Shown here: positions 1-11,384 of the stretch, piece by piece
Layout: each line of letters starts with the position of its first letter
Numbering within the stretch: position 1 is the first letter of the stretch
Assembly (NCBI RefSeq): GCF_000276665.1
Contig: NW_004955417.1
Span: 18,860,537 to 18,924,536 of the forward strand
Direction: 5' to 3'
DNA length: 64,000 bases
Source of the DNA: Chinchilla lanigera
Lineage: Eukaryota; Chordata; Mammalia; Rodentia; Chinchillidae
Notes under the pieces: generated by a model
Database searches by the model: none
Seen by the model: only the letters and a program-made list of their open reading frames with translations
What the model was told of the DNA's origin: nothing
Made by a program: the position numbers and the translations under genes

Positions 1-8
1 TTTAAGAA

Positions 9-13
<5 letters not shown>

Positions 14-46
<33 letters not shown>
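14..46. repeat. (TA)n microsatellite
   Basis: An uninterrupted run of about 16 TA dinucleotides follows a short GT-containing lead at the window edge. It is a likely length-polymorphic locus and nothing suggests function. Confidence 0.95.
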
Positions 47-49
<3 letters not shown>

Positions 50-399
50 ATCCTAATCAATAGGACAACAGTATCTCTTACATGGAATTTGTCTTTTATT
101 TTTGTTAGTTTTCTTGTTTTGTTTTTCTCTGCAGTACTGGAACCTTGAATAGAATACTCTTTGCATCATAAAAAATTCATAAGAAACTATCTTTAACTGA
201 GCAAAGGAAGTATTTCTTATGCCACAATTACATTGTTTATTTCTTCACCCCAAAGATGAACAAGACTGGAAAGAATATTAGTACACATCATTCAACTAGG
301 TTATAATGTCATAGAAAATACAAATTAGACATATTTTAATACGGCAACTGAAGCATCTCTTTTTCATCCATCTTTTCTCCCTGCCAAATAAACACAGCA

Positions 400-472
400 G
401 ATGATAGATAGAGGGATGATACATAAATAGATAGATAGACGATAGATAGATAATAGGTAGGTGTAGATAGAT
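400..472. repeat. Degenerate (GATA)n microsatellite
   Basis: Interrupted ATAGATAG units with substituted copies (GAGGGATG, AATAGGTAGG). The interruptions indicate an older array than the clean GATA tract near 8.6 kb. Confidence 0.85.
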
Positions 473-1779
473 ATTTTACATTATGTATATTTCTATGCAT
501 ATATCATAAAAGCTATCACCCTTAAGTCTAAGCTAATTAGATTACTGATCAACCTGTTTTGCCTTATACTTTCTCAGCTATTCACTGAAAATCCCCACAT
601 CTAAGAATTTTTTCATTCCCAGGAGAACTGTACAGTTTGCCTGGGACCATCATGATTCTAAAACTAGGAATTCTTCCTCCTGGGAAAGCTATCAGAACAA
701 CTAATCCAGAACAATGGCTCCCATTACTTAGTTTATCATAAAAATTTACTGCATCTGGAGGAAGGGAAAAGAAAATTCTATACAGGAGGGACAGAAAAGC
801 TGAGCACGGGGCAGGATAAGTGACAGAATTTTAACCAAGAAGCTAGAGATTGTCGTCTATGTCAAGACTGGGGCTTAAAGCAAGAAGTAAGATCTCACAC
901 TCATACACTACCAAAATAAAAAGATAGCAAGAGTGTAGCGAAGAGGGTACAGTGAGAATATATAAAAGTCCTCTGCCAAATTGGCCCCCAGCCTAGAAAC
1001 AAGGTGATGCGAAAGACATTTATGGCCACACACTAACAGTACATACAGAAAAAAATAAATAAGTAAATCTCAAACCCAGCTCTATTCCTGAGTAAACTGA
1101 CTCGACTCACCTAAATAAACTCCAGAGGATGGAAAGGGGTTGTGAACTCCCACTCATAAAGATTATGTTTCTACACAGAAATTTCTGTGTTACAATCAGA
1201 AATGGTGAGGCATATAGAGAACAAAATATTTATAAAAACAAACCACTGCCAAGAGATAAAGTAATTAGAAATAGACTTCAATATGACAGGTATTTTCATA
1301 CTCTCAGAGAATTTTAAATAACTACGATCAACAATTAAATTTCCAGTAGGAACACAGAAGGGTGTGTATTTTCAGATGAGGAGTTTCAAAACAGAGATGG
1401 TTCATATATAGCAATTACAAGCTTCAAATGAAATAGATGAGAGGATTCTGAAGTATTCCAATACAGAAAGGAAGCATGTAAGAAAGTAGAAATTCTAGCT
1501 GGCCTGATGATCATTGCTCATTTTATACATGTATCAAATTATATAATGGGCTCATAAATAAGTACAAGTGTCTTCATCACCTATAAGTTCTCTTGGTAAT
1601 TTCTAAAAGTTTTCAAGATGGAATTCCTATTTTAAATGACAATATTTTGGGCATCTCAATATAGTTCTACTTTTTTATTTTGTGTTTATTTTTTGAAATG
1701 CAATGCTTTCACCTCTTTCTGTCTTTATTATCTCATTTTTCATTTAATGTAACTTCATTTAATTTATTTACAATTCATT
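473..1779. other. Unique AT-rich intergenic sequence
   Basis: I recognise no gene, RNA or repeat family here. The one open frame (1129-1317, 62 codons) has no homology I know and no splice or promoter context. T-rich stretches near 1660-1760 may belong to a decayed repeat. Confidence 0.5.
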
Positions 1780-1950
1780 GTTTTGGTCCTGAAGATTGAA
1801 CCCAGGGTTTTCAATAAGCCACATGTTCATGCCCTTGTTCATTTTTTAATTATTATTTTGAGAAAAGACCTCAGTAAATCACTATGTTCCTCCTCTTGCC
1901 TCAGCCTCCCAGACTCCTGGAGTAGACTCCTTCATCACCACACAAAGCAT
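1780..1950 (-). mobile_element. B1-dID composite SINE, antisense
   Basis: Read on the plus strand, an ID-like 3' half (1784-1835, 'CTGAAGATTGAACCCAGGG') is followed by a 7SL/B1-like half (1855-1950, containing 'CTCAGCCTCCCAGACTCCTGG'). This is the order expected for a B1-dID composite inserted on the minus strand. Both halves are strongly diverged, so it is an old copy. The 71-codon plus-strand frame across it is a by-product of the SINE. Confidence 0.7.
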
Positions 1951-2714
1951 CATATTAATTTTTTCTATTTCTCCTTTCTTCCTGCACTATCTGGGTAATG
2001 TTCCTGCTTCTCCTGCTTGTAAAGTAGACATGATTTTATAATTAGAATCCTTCAGGTTGTACATATTTTTGATAACTCTGAGCACTTTGAAGCTTCCTAA
2101 GATCCTATTATTTTTATGATAATTATGCTACACTTTGGGCACATTAGTGTACATACAGGTAAAATCCCTACATCTATTATCCTGTAAAATTACAAATAAA
2201 TTGATCTTCCCACCTTTCCAGCAGTATATTTTCCAACCTCTGTCTTTGTGTGCATAAATAAATTTCCCACTAAATTTCCATTTGATTACCTACACCAGGC
2301 TGAGATCCTTCTGTAACGCTAATTTTCCCCACAGGCATATTAACTCTGTCTTAGGTTAATGTGTCCTGAAAATTTCTGAAGCTTGCATCTGTCTTCTCAG
2401 CCAAATTCACTGATAAACATACAAGACAAGAAGAGTTTTGTTCTAGTCTACTCCACACCTTTTAATGGGATTCACATATGTATTCGTCTCATAGGAAGTA
2501 GAAAATATTGTGTTCTTTCTTGTCTCTTCACAGGTTATACTGGGCTGACAGACAGGATGATAAAATGTTGAAGGATTATCTAATAAAATTGATCTGCATA
2601 CTGCTTCTGTCAAAGTACCCTGTGCTAATGAGAAACATTTGGAAAAGTCTTGGTGCAGTATGGATACATCACATCTCTATTATGCTTCAGATCTGTCATT
2701 CTTGTTTCATCAAG
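1951..2714. other. Unique intergenic sequence
   Basis: No recognisable gene. Two overlapping frames (2383-2571 and 2508-2744) have no recognisable protein similarity. Confidence 0.45.
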
Positions 2715-3065
2715 ACTGAAACAAGAGGGCCGGCATTGTTATGATTGCCCCCGCCTCTTTGCCTCTATGCTCACCTTTTCTGCCTCCTTCCAGTCCCCCG
2801 GAGGTCACCCCGTACAAATCCCGTCATCCTCACACACCTTTCTCTTGAAAACTGGGAAGAGATTTCCTTATAAGCAGGGCATGAAATAAGTTATGGGATC
2901 TGGAGGACAGATTTGGAAAGAGCAAAAAGTAGGGTTTGATGATGGGTTAAAGCTCACTGCCTTCTCCTGAAGGACAGAAGCTGCCGTCTGCTTGCAATAA
3001 AGCCGATCTCATATCTAGAATCAAAGTGCATCCCTGAGGAAGGGCGTGGACTGCAGAGACACCAA
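2715..3065 (+). mobile_element. Possible solo LTR, unclassified
   Basis: This GC-richer block stands out from AT-rich surroundings. It ends with a polyadenylation-like stretch at about 2993-3005 ('GCTTGCAATAAAGCC') preceded by a C/T-rich segment, an arrangement typical of retroviral LTRs. I could not define TG...CA ends or a target-site duplication, and no internal retroviral sequence adjoins it. It could instead be unique sequence with a fortuitous AATAAA. Confidence 0.35.
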
Positions 3066-4237
3066 GCAAAGGATATAAACCAAGAAAGTAGTTAAATGCA
3101 ATGACTTTGTTGATTTCAAATATTCATTTGTTTTCAGATATCAGCTAACATTTCAGTATTTTTCTGTACTTCAGCCTAAGAATAATAGAGGTATCCTTTG
3201 TACTTTCTATACTACATCCCAATGTTCACACAAACTCAGCCTGGAATCCAGCAGTCTTAGATATTCTACATTTTCATATTGCTTTTCCAAGAATGAACCT
3301 CCTATCTGGAATGAAGAGCGAACAGTCTTAATAGCACCTGAATAGGAAATGCCTGAGCAAATAATCTCTTCCTTACTTGATTCCAAAGCCAATTTTCTTT
3401 TTACATTTCCTCACTCTAAAATTTCAGGTAGCGTTCTTTCCTCAAATCCGTTCTTCCAAAACTGGGTCACAAACATTGGAAACTTAGCAGCATATGTAAA
3501 GTAAGAAAAATCAAATTGGGCTTATGATTTATTAAAGTTATTTACTGCAATAATTGCATCTTTTATAAAAGTCCATTGATCTTCATAATCCATCAGAAAT
3601 CTATTTTAACAAGAAACTGTATACACTGCAGAGTAAGCCTTTGAACTTTCCTCAGGGACTTACAAGTCTTTCTTAACTTGACTCTGCTCTGCTTTCTGTC
3701 TTGTGAATTTGAAGGAAGAGAAAGAAAATGCTATTTCCTTCCTTTGTACGCTCCTGAATGTGTCTACCAAAATATTATTCACACAGTGGGTAACCAATTT
3801 ATTTTGCTAACTGACTTAAAGATGATATCATTATATAATAAAATTTTCTGTACTTCACAGCAATTAAAGTAAAAGAATGCCTAAAAGTTGTCATGAAGTC
3901 TCCAAATTAGACCTGTTTAGTAATGACGATTAGCAATAGAAATCATTAGTTATAAGATGATGCGGGGCATGTAATGAAGGCAAAGCATATTTTGACTAAT
4001 CCTCTTTCTGAAATGTTCTTGGTAATAAGTGTTAGAATGGGGTCAAAGTCATTTTCCTTATTTGAAATGGAAAGGTAATTGTAATGATTATAAAAGAAAG
4101 CTTTGTGGTCTGCCAGGAATTTTAATTTTTAAGCTGACAACTTTTTAGCACTTATATCTGACAGCAGCTGTTGTAGTGAACATTCCAAACTTCTCTCAGT
4201 TGCTTGCTCTTCCACAAGTCAAAAGTGGAGTACAAGG
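3066..4237. other. Unique intergenic sequence
   Basis: Nothing recognisable. Small frames at 3207-3392 (minus) and 3678-3872 (plus) lack features of genes. Confidence 0.5.
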
Positions 4238-4294
4238 ACCAGGGATATAGCTCAGCGGCACAAGCGCGTGCCTGGCAAGTGTAAGGTCCTGAGG
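4238..4294 (+). mobile_element. ID SINE fragment
   Basis: 'ATATAGCTCAGCGGCACAAG' followed by 'CCTGGCAAGTGTAAGGTCC' gives the tRNA-Ala-derived body with box A and part of box B. It stops without an A-rich tail and runs directly into the repeat unit that follows, so it is 3'-truncated. Confidence 0.85.
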
Positions 4295-4550
4295 CAGAGA
4301 GACAAAGGATATACCAAGCTCAGTTGAGGGCGGTGTTTTGGGGGGCATTCTAAGTAACTTAATAGATGCTGATTGGGAAGGAGGGACCACACACGCATAA
4401 AAATAAAATGGGAAATTGTGGTTAGACTGAAGAAAGAAGGTGAAAGTTAGTCTGGGAGGGAGGTGTTGTTTTAGTCTCCGCACCATATTGGATGGCCGCC
4501 ATAATGTCTTGGCATAGAAGAAACGCATCAAAATCTAAAGCAAATCTAGT
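4295..4550 (+). repeat. Unclassified dispersed repeat, copy 1
   Basis: About 230 bp is clearly homologous to 5718-5945 in the same orientation. Shared landmarks include 'GGGAAATTGTGGTTAGACTG' and 'GGCATAGAAGAAACSCATCA'. An ATAAAA box lies near 4397 and a TAATAGATGCTG/TAATAAACGCTG motif lies upstream, so an LTR origin is plausible, but I cannot name the family. The 111-codon minus-strand frame (4196-4531) is a by-product of this repeat. Confidence 0.7.
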
Positions 4551-5022
4551 TTTGGCAAGAAGCTGAAATAGTTGAATTTTGAATACCTAACTGTATCTGG
4601 CCGTCTACTGTTTTTCCACTAGAGTATACGACTTACTGTTTACTGTGTATCCTTACTGTCACTCAGCACGTGTCAGCGTAGTACCTTCAACTGCCTTTTA
4701 CCCTCCTGATGGGGATGCAGTCCCACTATTCAGTTGCTTGGAAGATTTACATGGTAACATTTAGATTTAAAGTACGTGATCTTTTTCCTCTTGCAAAACA
4801 CTGAAATAGATAAAGTAAGATAAAATAAAAAGAATTAACCAGCCTCTGAATATACAAATGTACATTAAACATATTTTATTACATCATTTCTCATAGCTTT
4901 AATTATCTATATTTCCTATCATTCACCTGTGAGGTACAGTTTAAAATCTATGTTTTATTCATGTTTTTCAACCTTAAGCACATTGCTTAATAGATTTAGC
5001 AAATAAATAATTTACTATCTTG

Positions 5023-5060
5023 AATGCTTTTGCCAGTGCTAGAGATTAATCCCAGGCCCT
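5023..5060 (-). mobile_element. Old ID SINE, 3' part, interrupted
   Basis: 'TGCCAGTGCTAGAGATTAAT' followed by 'CCCAGGCCCTT' is the reverse complement of an ID 3' half. The rest of the same SINE reappears at 5397-5433, with an LTR between the halves. Confidence 0.7.
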
Positions 5061-5396
5061 TGTTGGGAGCAGCTGGAGTTGGAAATTGGCCATAGGTGTG
5101 GGGGCAGGACAGAACCAGAGTGCCTCGAGCTGTCAAGCTATCTCAGTCTTCAGAAAAACATCCTGCCTGGACAATTTCAGTCCTTAGTTGCTAGGCAACA
5201 TTGCCTCTCATGATACTAACTCTGCAAGGGTATAAACAAACACCCCTACTATTGTTATATAGTCATCGTGCCCGTCAGGTAAGAAGCAGCTTCACCTGAC
5301 CCCAGCTCTTGTCTCCTGTCCTTATTTTTCTCATACCCACCACTGTTCCTCGCTGGGGCACACCAAAAGACCGACGAGTTCCCGAAGGACTCTGGA
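5061..5396 (+). mobile_element. ERVK-like solo LTR, copy 1
   Basis: It starts TGTTGGGAGCAGCTGG, the start type of IAP-like (ERV2/ERVK) LTRs. A TATA-like 'GGGTATAAACAAAC' lies near 5228 and a C/T-rich R-U5-like stretch with 'CTTGTCTCCTGTCCTTATTT' follows near 5311-5330. A diverged copy is at 45394-45725. No gag, pro, pol or env sequence adjoins it, so it is a solo LTR. The 3' end and the target-site duplication could not be fixed. Confidence 0.65.
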
Positions 5397-5433
5397 GCAT
5401 TCTAGGTCATAACTCTGCCCTGAGCTACATCCC
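5397..5433 (-). mobile_element. Old ID SINE, 5' part, interrupted
   Basis: 'AACTCTGCCCTGAGCTACAT' followed by CCC is the reverse complement of an ID 5' end. It completes the half at 5023-5060, so the LTR inserted into a pre-existing SINE. Confidence 0.65.
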
Positions 5434-5639
5434 AAATTTTATCTTGAAATGAGGCTTGGCATATGTGGTCATTATATTATCATTTGTAAATCAAAAAATT
5501 AATAATTTCTTTTGTTATCTTAGTTAATTGATGTCAAATTATATTAATGAAAACATATCATTTCAATTCTTAGTGTCTATATTTTTGATTGCATCACTAT
5601 GCTGTAGTTTATTGTGTTTGGTGCAAGTGAGAGATAGAA
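5434..5639. other. AT-rich spacer
   Basis: Sequence between the split ID and the second dispersed-repeat copy. A 75-codon frame (5528-5755) crosses into the repeat and is not supported as a gene. Confidence 0.4.
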
Positions 5640-5945
5640 CAAAGGTAAAGAAAGCCTTCATTGAAGGTCACAGGAGGGCTGCTAAAGAGATGCAAGAACC
5701 CTTGCATCGGGGCTCGGCTGAAGGTGGGGTTTTCGGGGCATTCAAAGTGATGTAATAAACGCTGCCTGGGAAGGAGGGATCATTCATGCATAAAAGTAAA
5801 ATGGGAAATTGTGGTTAGACTGAAGAAAGAAGAACGTGGAAGTTAGTCTGGAAGGGGGGTGTTGTTTTAGGCTCTGCGCCATGTCGGATGACCACTGTGA
5901 TGACTCGGCATAGAAGAAACCCATCACAAACTGAAGCAAATCTAG
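5640..5945 (+). repeat. Unclassified dispersed repeat, copy 2
   Basis: The segment 5718-5945 matches 4317-4550 with scattered substitutions and small indels. Upstream sequence (5640-5717) is absent from copy 1, which was either truncated or replaced there. The two copies lie about 1.4 kb apart in direct orientation. They could be LTRs of one decayed element or independent insertions. Confidence 0.65.
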
Positions 5946-6520
5946 CAAATCTTCTACTTACTGTAGGTTTGTCATTGAATCTATAGCTCAATTAGGGTGT
6001 GAGTAAGACATTTTGGGCAAGGTTCCCTTATCTCGTGTTGTGACCTTCCATTCAGACTACCAATATCAGTCTCTTTCTCTTTTTTACACTGTTGAGAGCT
6101 ACTAATGATTTTAAAAACTTTGTGGAAGGAAGTATACAAAACCTCTTTGCTTTGCAGTTCATTAGGGCAACCATGATGTATCCGAATATGTTCTGTGTGC
6201 ACGCATTATTTATCATGCTGCATCTTATTGGTCTCATCAACATGAGGGTTCATGTTTTCGTCAGTTCTGCAGATTTATAATTATTTGCACTTTCTTCTAT
6301 CTCTGTGTTTTCTTCTTCTAGTTATTAATTAAACTCATTTTGAGATTTTAATATTCTCCATGAAATCCCTTAGCTTTTCATGAAATGTCTTTGTTACATC
6401 TCTGTTCTCTGTTGTGTTTATGAATTTTCTGTATTAGTTTAATTAGCTTGCCCACATATTATATTTTTACATTTACCTTTTCCTCACCCAAATATTGTTC
6501 TTTAAGAATACTTTTGTTTT
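5946..6520. other. T-rich sequence, possibly antisense decayed L1
   Basis: The stretch near 6290-6450 resembles antisense L1 ORF1/5' text (e.g. 'TTTTCATGAAATGTCTTTGT') but is too diverged to be certain. No gene is seen. Confidence 0.3.
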
Positions 6521-6524
6521 ATAC

Positions 6525-6590
6525 ATGCTTGGGATGGGACCCAGAGCCTCTTGATGCTAAGCAAATATTCTGCCTGCTATACAAATACGC
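6525..6590 (-). mobile_element. Old ID SINE, antisense
   Basis: 'GGGATGGGACCCAGAGCCTC' followed by 'TGATGCTAAGCAAATATTCTG' matches the reverse complement of an old ID with many CpG-decay changes. No clear tail or duplication remains. Confidence 0.6.
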
Positions 6591-8187
6591 ACATAAAATT
6601 TTATGATTTTGTGCCCAGATTTTAACCAACTTACCTTGAAAACTTATTTTATGATTCTAAAAAGTTAAGTATGTGCTGTCATCTCTTGACATATATTGTG
6701 ATCAAAAGCAATATATTTTTTGCACATCATATGGAGTGATCCTGATTCTCTGGGGAACTGAAATTATTCATTGTCTCACAGACAACACCCCACTTCCAAA
6801 CTGATTAGTTCTGTGCATTCATCCATTTATTTACTTACATCTATTTGGCATCACCACAAACTCCTAATTTTATAGACTAATTAATTCATAGTACTAATTC
6901 AACCTGATTATGCACTTCCAATGAGAAAATGAGGACATTTATCACTATTAATTTTAATGAATTAGATTTACCTTCATTTGTTGTAAATGAAAACATGCCT
7001 CCTGATATGAAACAGTTTTCTGAAATGATATTTCTATGTAAAACTCAAATGAAAACAACTGTGTCAGTCAGTATTTTTACCAATCGGAACAGACAACCGT
7101 TGTCTTTGTAATTTTCTATTTCTTCACATTTTATGTATATTAAAGATCTCCATATTTAAGGTTTATTGACATTTATTTTCTTACCATCAATACAAATATT
7201 TGGTATTAAATTCGATAGCAATCAATATAGGGTTTTTTTGGAAGTGATATATGTCTTGTAGAAATAGAGTATGTTTAACATTCCGTGGGATAATTGCTTT
7301 TTCCAGGGACATAAAACACTTTAAATGGGTCAAGAGCAGAGCTAAAAGGCAGAATGATAGAAAATTTTTTAATTAATTGAATGATGAAATTATTAAATTC
7401 TACTCTCCTCTATCATATCATAAAGTATCCCAGTCGATATAACTTTATTTTTAAAAAATTGAACTATACTGTTAAATTGCTCATGTCTTTAGTAATATAA
7501 ATCATATTTTCATAAATATGAGGCTCTGTAATCTTATGTCTACCACATTTTCAACTGGCTTCAAAGATACGGAGTATTACTTTTTGACACAAAGGGCACC
7601 ACTCATATTTCTGCTAGGTTATTACTCTCTAAGCATGTAATGAATAAAGTAAGATCTGAATAAGTTTTTGGATCAGTGATACCAAATACCACTGAACAAT
7701 TGCTGTATATGCCAATATTGCTTATTTTATGTGTCTATAACAAGGCAGGTTTTGTCCTAATGATATCTGAGCCATGTAGATACTTCCACTGAGAAGAGAT
7801 AATGAAAAATTTTCTCATTTTTACTGAAAATTTTGGAATCAAGTAGATAACTGAGAGAACCTGGATAAAGATTCATGAGGTTTTTCGTATAGTTCTAGAA
7901 TATGCGTGATTATCATGATGAAGACCAGTAAGAGACATTTAAGTTCTACAAGAGAAAGAAATTTGGTTATTGGAGCTCACTATTAGACATGGGGCTACCA
8001 TCTTTGGGATACAGTATGTGACAGAGTAGACACAGAAATCTAGTCTCTTTTGGTTGCCTTGTCACATGGGCTAACTCACTGTAAGACAGAAAGTTTTGTA
8101 ATGAACTTTATAAAGTGTAACAGTGATATGCCTGGCCCACAGTAATGGAGCTATGCATAAATGCAAATGTGTACTATATATATTGCC
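6591..8187. other. Unique AT-rich intergenic sequence
   Basis: No repeat family or gene recognised. A 60-codon frame at 6929-7111 has no family signature. Confidence 0.45.
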
Positions 8188-8572
8188 TTAGTAAATTTCT
8201 TTTCACTGGAACAAAATGTCCAACACCCATAACTTAAAGGGAAAAGATTTATTTCTTTATTACAGTTTTAGTGAATTTATTCCTGGGACAGCTGGCTCCA
8301 AGGCAGAAAGCACATGGTGGATGGGCTTGAAAGAAGGAAATCTGTTCACTTCACGTTTCCCAGGAAACAGAAAGGAAGGGGAGGAACAGGGGAGGAAACT
8401 ATGTCTCTCCGGGTCATGCCCCAGGAAACTTCCTCTTCCATGTGACAATATGGTAGGAATGAACAGATCACTGGATTCATCCAGTAATGAGGACACCAAT
8501 CCCATTATTCACTTAGCTCCAAATGCTAAGTGTTCTAAACACATGAGGTTTTGGGGGGATATTTTGGATTAG
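8188..8572 (-). mobile_element. MaLR-like solo LTR, antisense (copy 1)
   Basis: The plus strand reads as the reverse complement of a MaLR-type LTR. It begins with the complement of the 'CACAGCAA...GACTAACA' 3' end (8188-8220), then the complement of the poly(A)-signal region ('GGGAAAAGATTTATTT'), and ends with the GGGGGATATTTTGGATT block. Similar copies are at 42984-43375, 57462-57915 and 59477-59908. The 118-codon plus frame (8216-8572) and its minus-strand partner lie entirely within the LTR. Confidence 0.6.
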
Positions 8573-8582
8573 ATAGATAGAT

Positions 8583-8635
<53 letters not shown>

Positions 8636-8636
8636 G
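8570..8636. repeat. (GATA)n microsatellite
   Basis: A long clean GATA array with one ATATAGATAG interruption directly abuts the end of the MaLR-like LTR. It is likely to be highly polymorphic. Confidence 0.95.
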
Positions 8637-8650
8637 ATTACATAGATATA

Positions 8651-8750
8651 GGGGATGGGGATATAGCTCAGTGGCATAAGCACCTGCCTGGCAAGAGCAA
8701 GGTCGTGAGTTTGATCTCCAGTACCAAAAAAAAAAAAAACAAAAACAAAA
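8651..8750 (+). mobile_element. ID SINE in GATA tract
   Basis: The body starts GGGGATGGGGATATAGCTCA, has the CCTGGCAAGAGCAAGGTC region, ends CAGTACC and carries an A-rich tail with CAAAAA interruptions. An AGATATA(G) target-site duplication flanks it (8644-8651 and 8751-8758). It belongs to the subfamily with 'ATATAGCTCAGTGGCATAA'. Confidence 0.92.
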
Positions 8751-8759
8751 AGATATAGA

Positions 8760-9755
8760 GATATAAGATGTACATATATAATTCCATTTTAAGCATTGTG
8801 TTGCTTTATTTTTCTTAAATTTACAGTGTTGTAAGAAATTTCAACTGTCAATCTTTACATTTATATATTGATATATCTGTATTATTTTCCTGAAATGCAG
8901 CTGTGAACTGCTGAATACTAGAGACTGTTTAATCCAATTTACTTCCTTTCTAAAGTGTTTCTTTGTATTTAATATTTTTCTTCCCCCTGTTTTGAAATCA
9001 ACACATTAATTTTCTAGTTAGAAATATACGCTTTATAAAAAATTCCTTGATCCATTTTCACTACACAGAATACACAATTTATATTATCCACATGGTGATA
9101 TTTCAGATTTTTTATCTACATTTCAAATGAAAACATTTTGGATTTTATTTCCAGAAATCACATACTGAATATGACTTGTTTCGCACTCAAATGAGTGATT
9201 CATGGTGTGGTTTCTTCAAACCATTACAGAACTATGTGGGTGGCTCGTGAGAAATATGATAGACCTCTGAAAGGGTCTCACGATAGGCAGAGTGATTTTT
9301 GTTGTTATTCAGAAATATTAGAAGGAACAAACACCTTTGAATCAACTTTCTTATCTTGGGTCTTTTGAACTCTATCCTTGAGTGGGCATCTTTATTTCAA
9401 CTCTCTGGATAACTTAACTATCTTTTCTTCCAGTTCTCCTGCCTGCAATGTTAATACATTTTATATGTACACCCCAAACACTTATTTTAATTCCATTTGC
9501 TTGACCTTACATGGATCCCTCTGGCTACTCATACATAATTTTTTTCAAAGCTTGTTTCATTTTTTTTTTTATGACTTCCTTAAAGTTGACAATTTATGTA
9601 CCACACTTTCAGAGTCAGAAGTCAGGTCTATTGATTCTATCTGGTCAGTTTTATAATTGAGAACATTATTCTAATTGAGAATATTCCTTCCATAGGTATG
9701 GATGATCTTAATATCATCTCTCTGAGTAAAGCTTTTCTTTTAAAAATGCATTTCT
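8760..9755. other. Unique AT-rich sequence
   Basis: No gene or repeat recognised. The 92-codon frame at 9378-9656 is hydrophobic and T-rich without known similarity. Confidence 0.45.
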
Positions 9756-10875
9756 TTGAAGAAATAAATTAATGAAAATATAAATGAACAAAAATAGATC
9801 CTTCATAAATTGGAAGAATTTATCTTAATCAAATGTCCATAATACCCAAAGTAATGTATAGATTCAAAATAGTCAGTGTTAAATTTCCAAAAACATTTTT
9901 GACAGAAATTTAAAAAAAAATCATAAAGTTTCAATGAATCCACACAGGACCTCAAAAAGCCAAAGTCTTGAGCAAGAAAAAGAACAAAGCTGGATGCAGC
10001 ACACTGCTTGACTTAAAAAATATACTCCAGAATATAAATACAACAGAATGTGGATGTGAAACATATCCATGGTACAGAAGCCCTACGGAGAATCCTCTGC
10101 ATTCATACTCTGTTGATTTTGACAAATATACCATGATGCAAAATGAGGAAAAGGCAGTTTCTTCAGCTATAGCTGAAGAATGATACTGGAAAAAGTGGAT
10201 TCTACTTGCAGAACAGTGAAATAAAACCTGATCGCCCCACACAAACAAAATTCAACTTAAAATGAATTAAGAATTTAATCACAAGACCAGAAATGACAAA
10301 GTTACTAGAATAAAACATGGGGAAAGCTTCACAGTGCTTCTCTGGGTAGTAATTATTCAGTATGTTTTGCAAAGCGCAGGCAATGACATAAAAATGGACA
10401 AATGAAACAATTTTCAGTAAATATATCTGCACAGCTAAGGACTCCACAATGGAGAAAAGAGTCTACCCACAGAATTGGAGAAAATACCTACAAAATATGC
10501 ACCTGTTGAGATTCAATTTCCAAAACACACAAAGAATGTTAACAAGTCAATAAGAAGGAAGCAAATAACAATTTCAAAATAGCCAAAGGATCTGAAAAGA
10601 CATCTCACAACAGAAGATTCAAATGGCCGTCATATATGAGAAAAAATACTCAGTATCACTAATCATTAGGGGAATGTGAGTTGAAACCACAATGAGATAA
10701 CACTATATACCTGGTAGAATGTCTGTTATTAACAAGATAGTAATAAGTGTTGATCATGAAGAGAAGAGAGAATCCTTATACAATGTCAGTGGGAACATAA
10801 ATTAGTACAGACATTATGGAAAAACAAGAGGAAGTTCCTCAAAAATCAAAATAAAACTAGATATGACCAATAATC
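9756..10875 (+). mobile_element. Old L1 ORF2 3' segment
   Basis: Sense L1 ORF2 text runs through the C-terminal half. Landmarks are the 'AGTCTTGAGCAAGAAAAAGA' block near 9965, the 'CTGAAAAGACATCTCACAAC' block near 10590, the 'GAAACCACAATGAGATAACA' block near 10683 and 'GTGGGAACATAAATTAGTAC' near 10790. Many substitutions and indels break every frame. The family is older than the L1s at 22.9 and 51.6 kb. Open frames at 9952-10447 derive from it. Confidence 0.75.
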
Positions 10876-10879
10876 TAGT

Positions 10880-10973
10880 AGTATATAATATATTTTAATA
10901 ATATATTATTTTGTTTGAATATATGTAATATTCAAATATATATATTATATATATATATGTATTCAAACAAAAT
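10880..10973. repeat. AT-rich repeat inside an inverted repeat
   Basis: TA-rich sequence is flanked by 13-bp arms, ATTTTGTTTGAAT (10908-10920) and its complement ATTCAAACAAAAT (10961-10973). The whole can fold as a hairpin. Confidence 0.8.
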
Positions 10974-11384
10974 GAAAAATATTATTTATCCCATGTGGGA
11001 AATATAAAAATTAAGACTCAGTTCTATTGATTCAATGCAAATATTAAATCTTAACAAGATCCAGAACTTCTGTCTTCTACATTTTGGAACTCCTTGTGTT
11101 TAAAGGCAGGAGCTTTAACCTCAGACCATGTGCGGTACCTTAACATTTAAGTATTTGATAGTGACCACGATAATAGCAAAACTTTACACTACAGAAATTT
11201 GCTTTAGAGTTTACTGGTATTTTAACTTGTTGTTTCCTCTTACACATATATTTGTCTATATATTTTTGTATATAGACAGAAAGCAGATGGAAGAGTTTTT
11301 AAAATATCTTCAATGAAATATTTTACTTTCCCCTGGATTTTTATCTACAGCAGGGTACTGAAGCACCAACATCATTTTGTTTTC
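10974..11384. other. Unique AT-rich sequence
   Basis: No gene or repeat recognised. A short frame at 11128-11316 has no support. Confidence 0.45.

Noticed and set aside
4196..4531. 111-codon minus-strand frame
   Set aside because: Coincides with an ID fragment and an interspersed repeat; its paralog at 5.7 kb does not keep the frame.
8216..8572. 118-codon frame that looked protein-like
   Set aside because: Lies completely within an antisense MaLR-like LTR.
8570..8636. GATA array as a CRISPR-like or satellite array
   Set aside because: Unit is 4 bp without spacers; an ordinary microsatellite in a mammalian genome.
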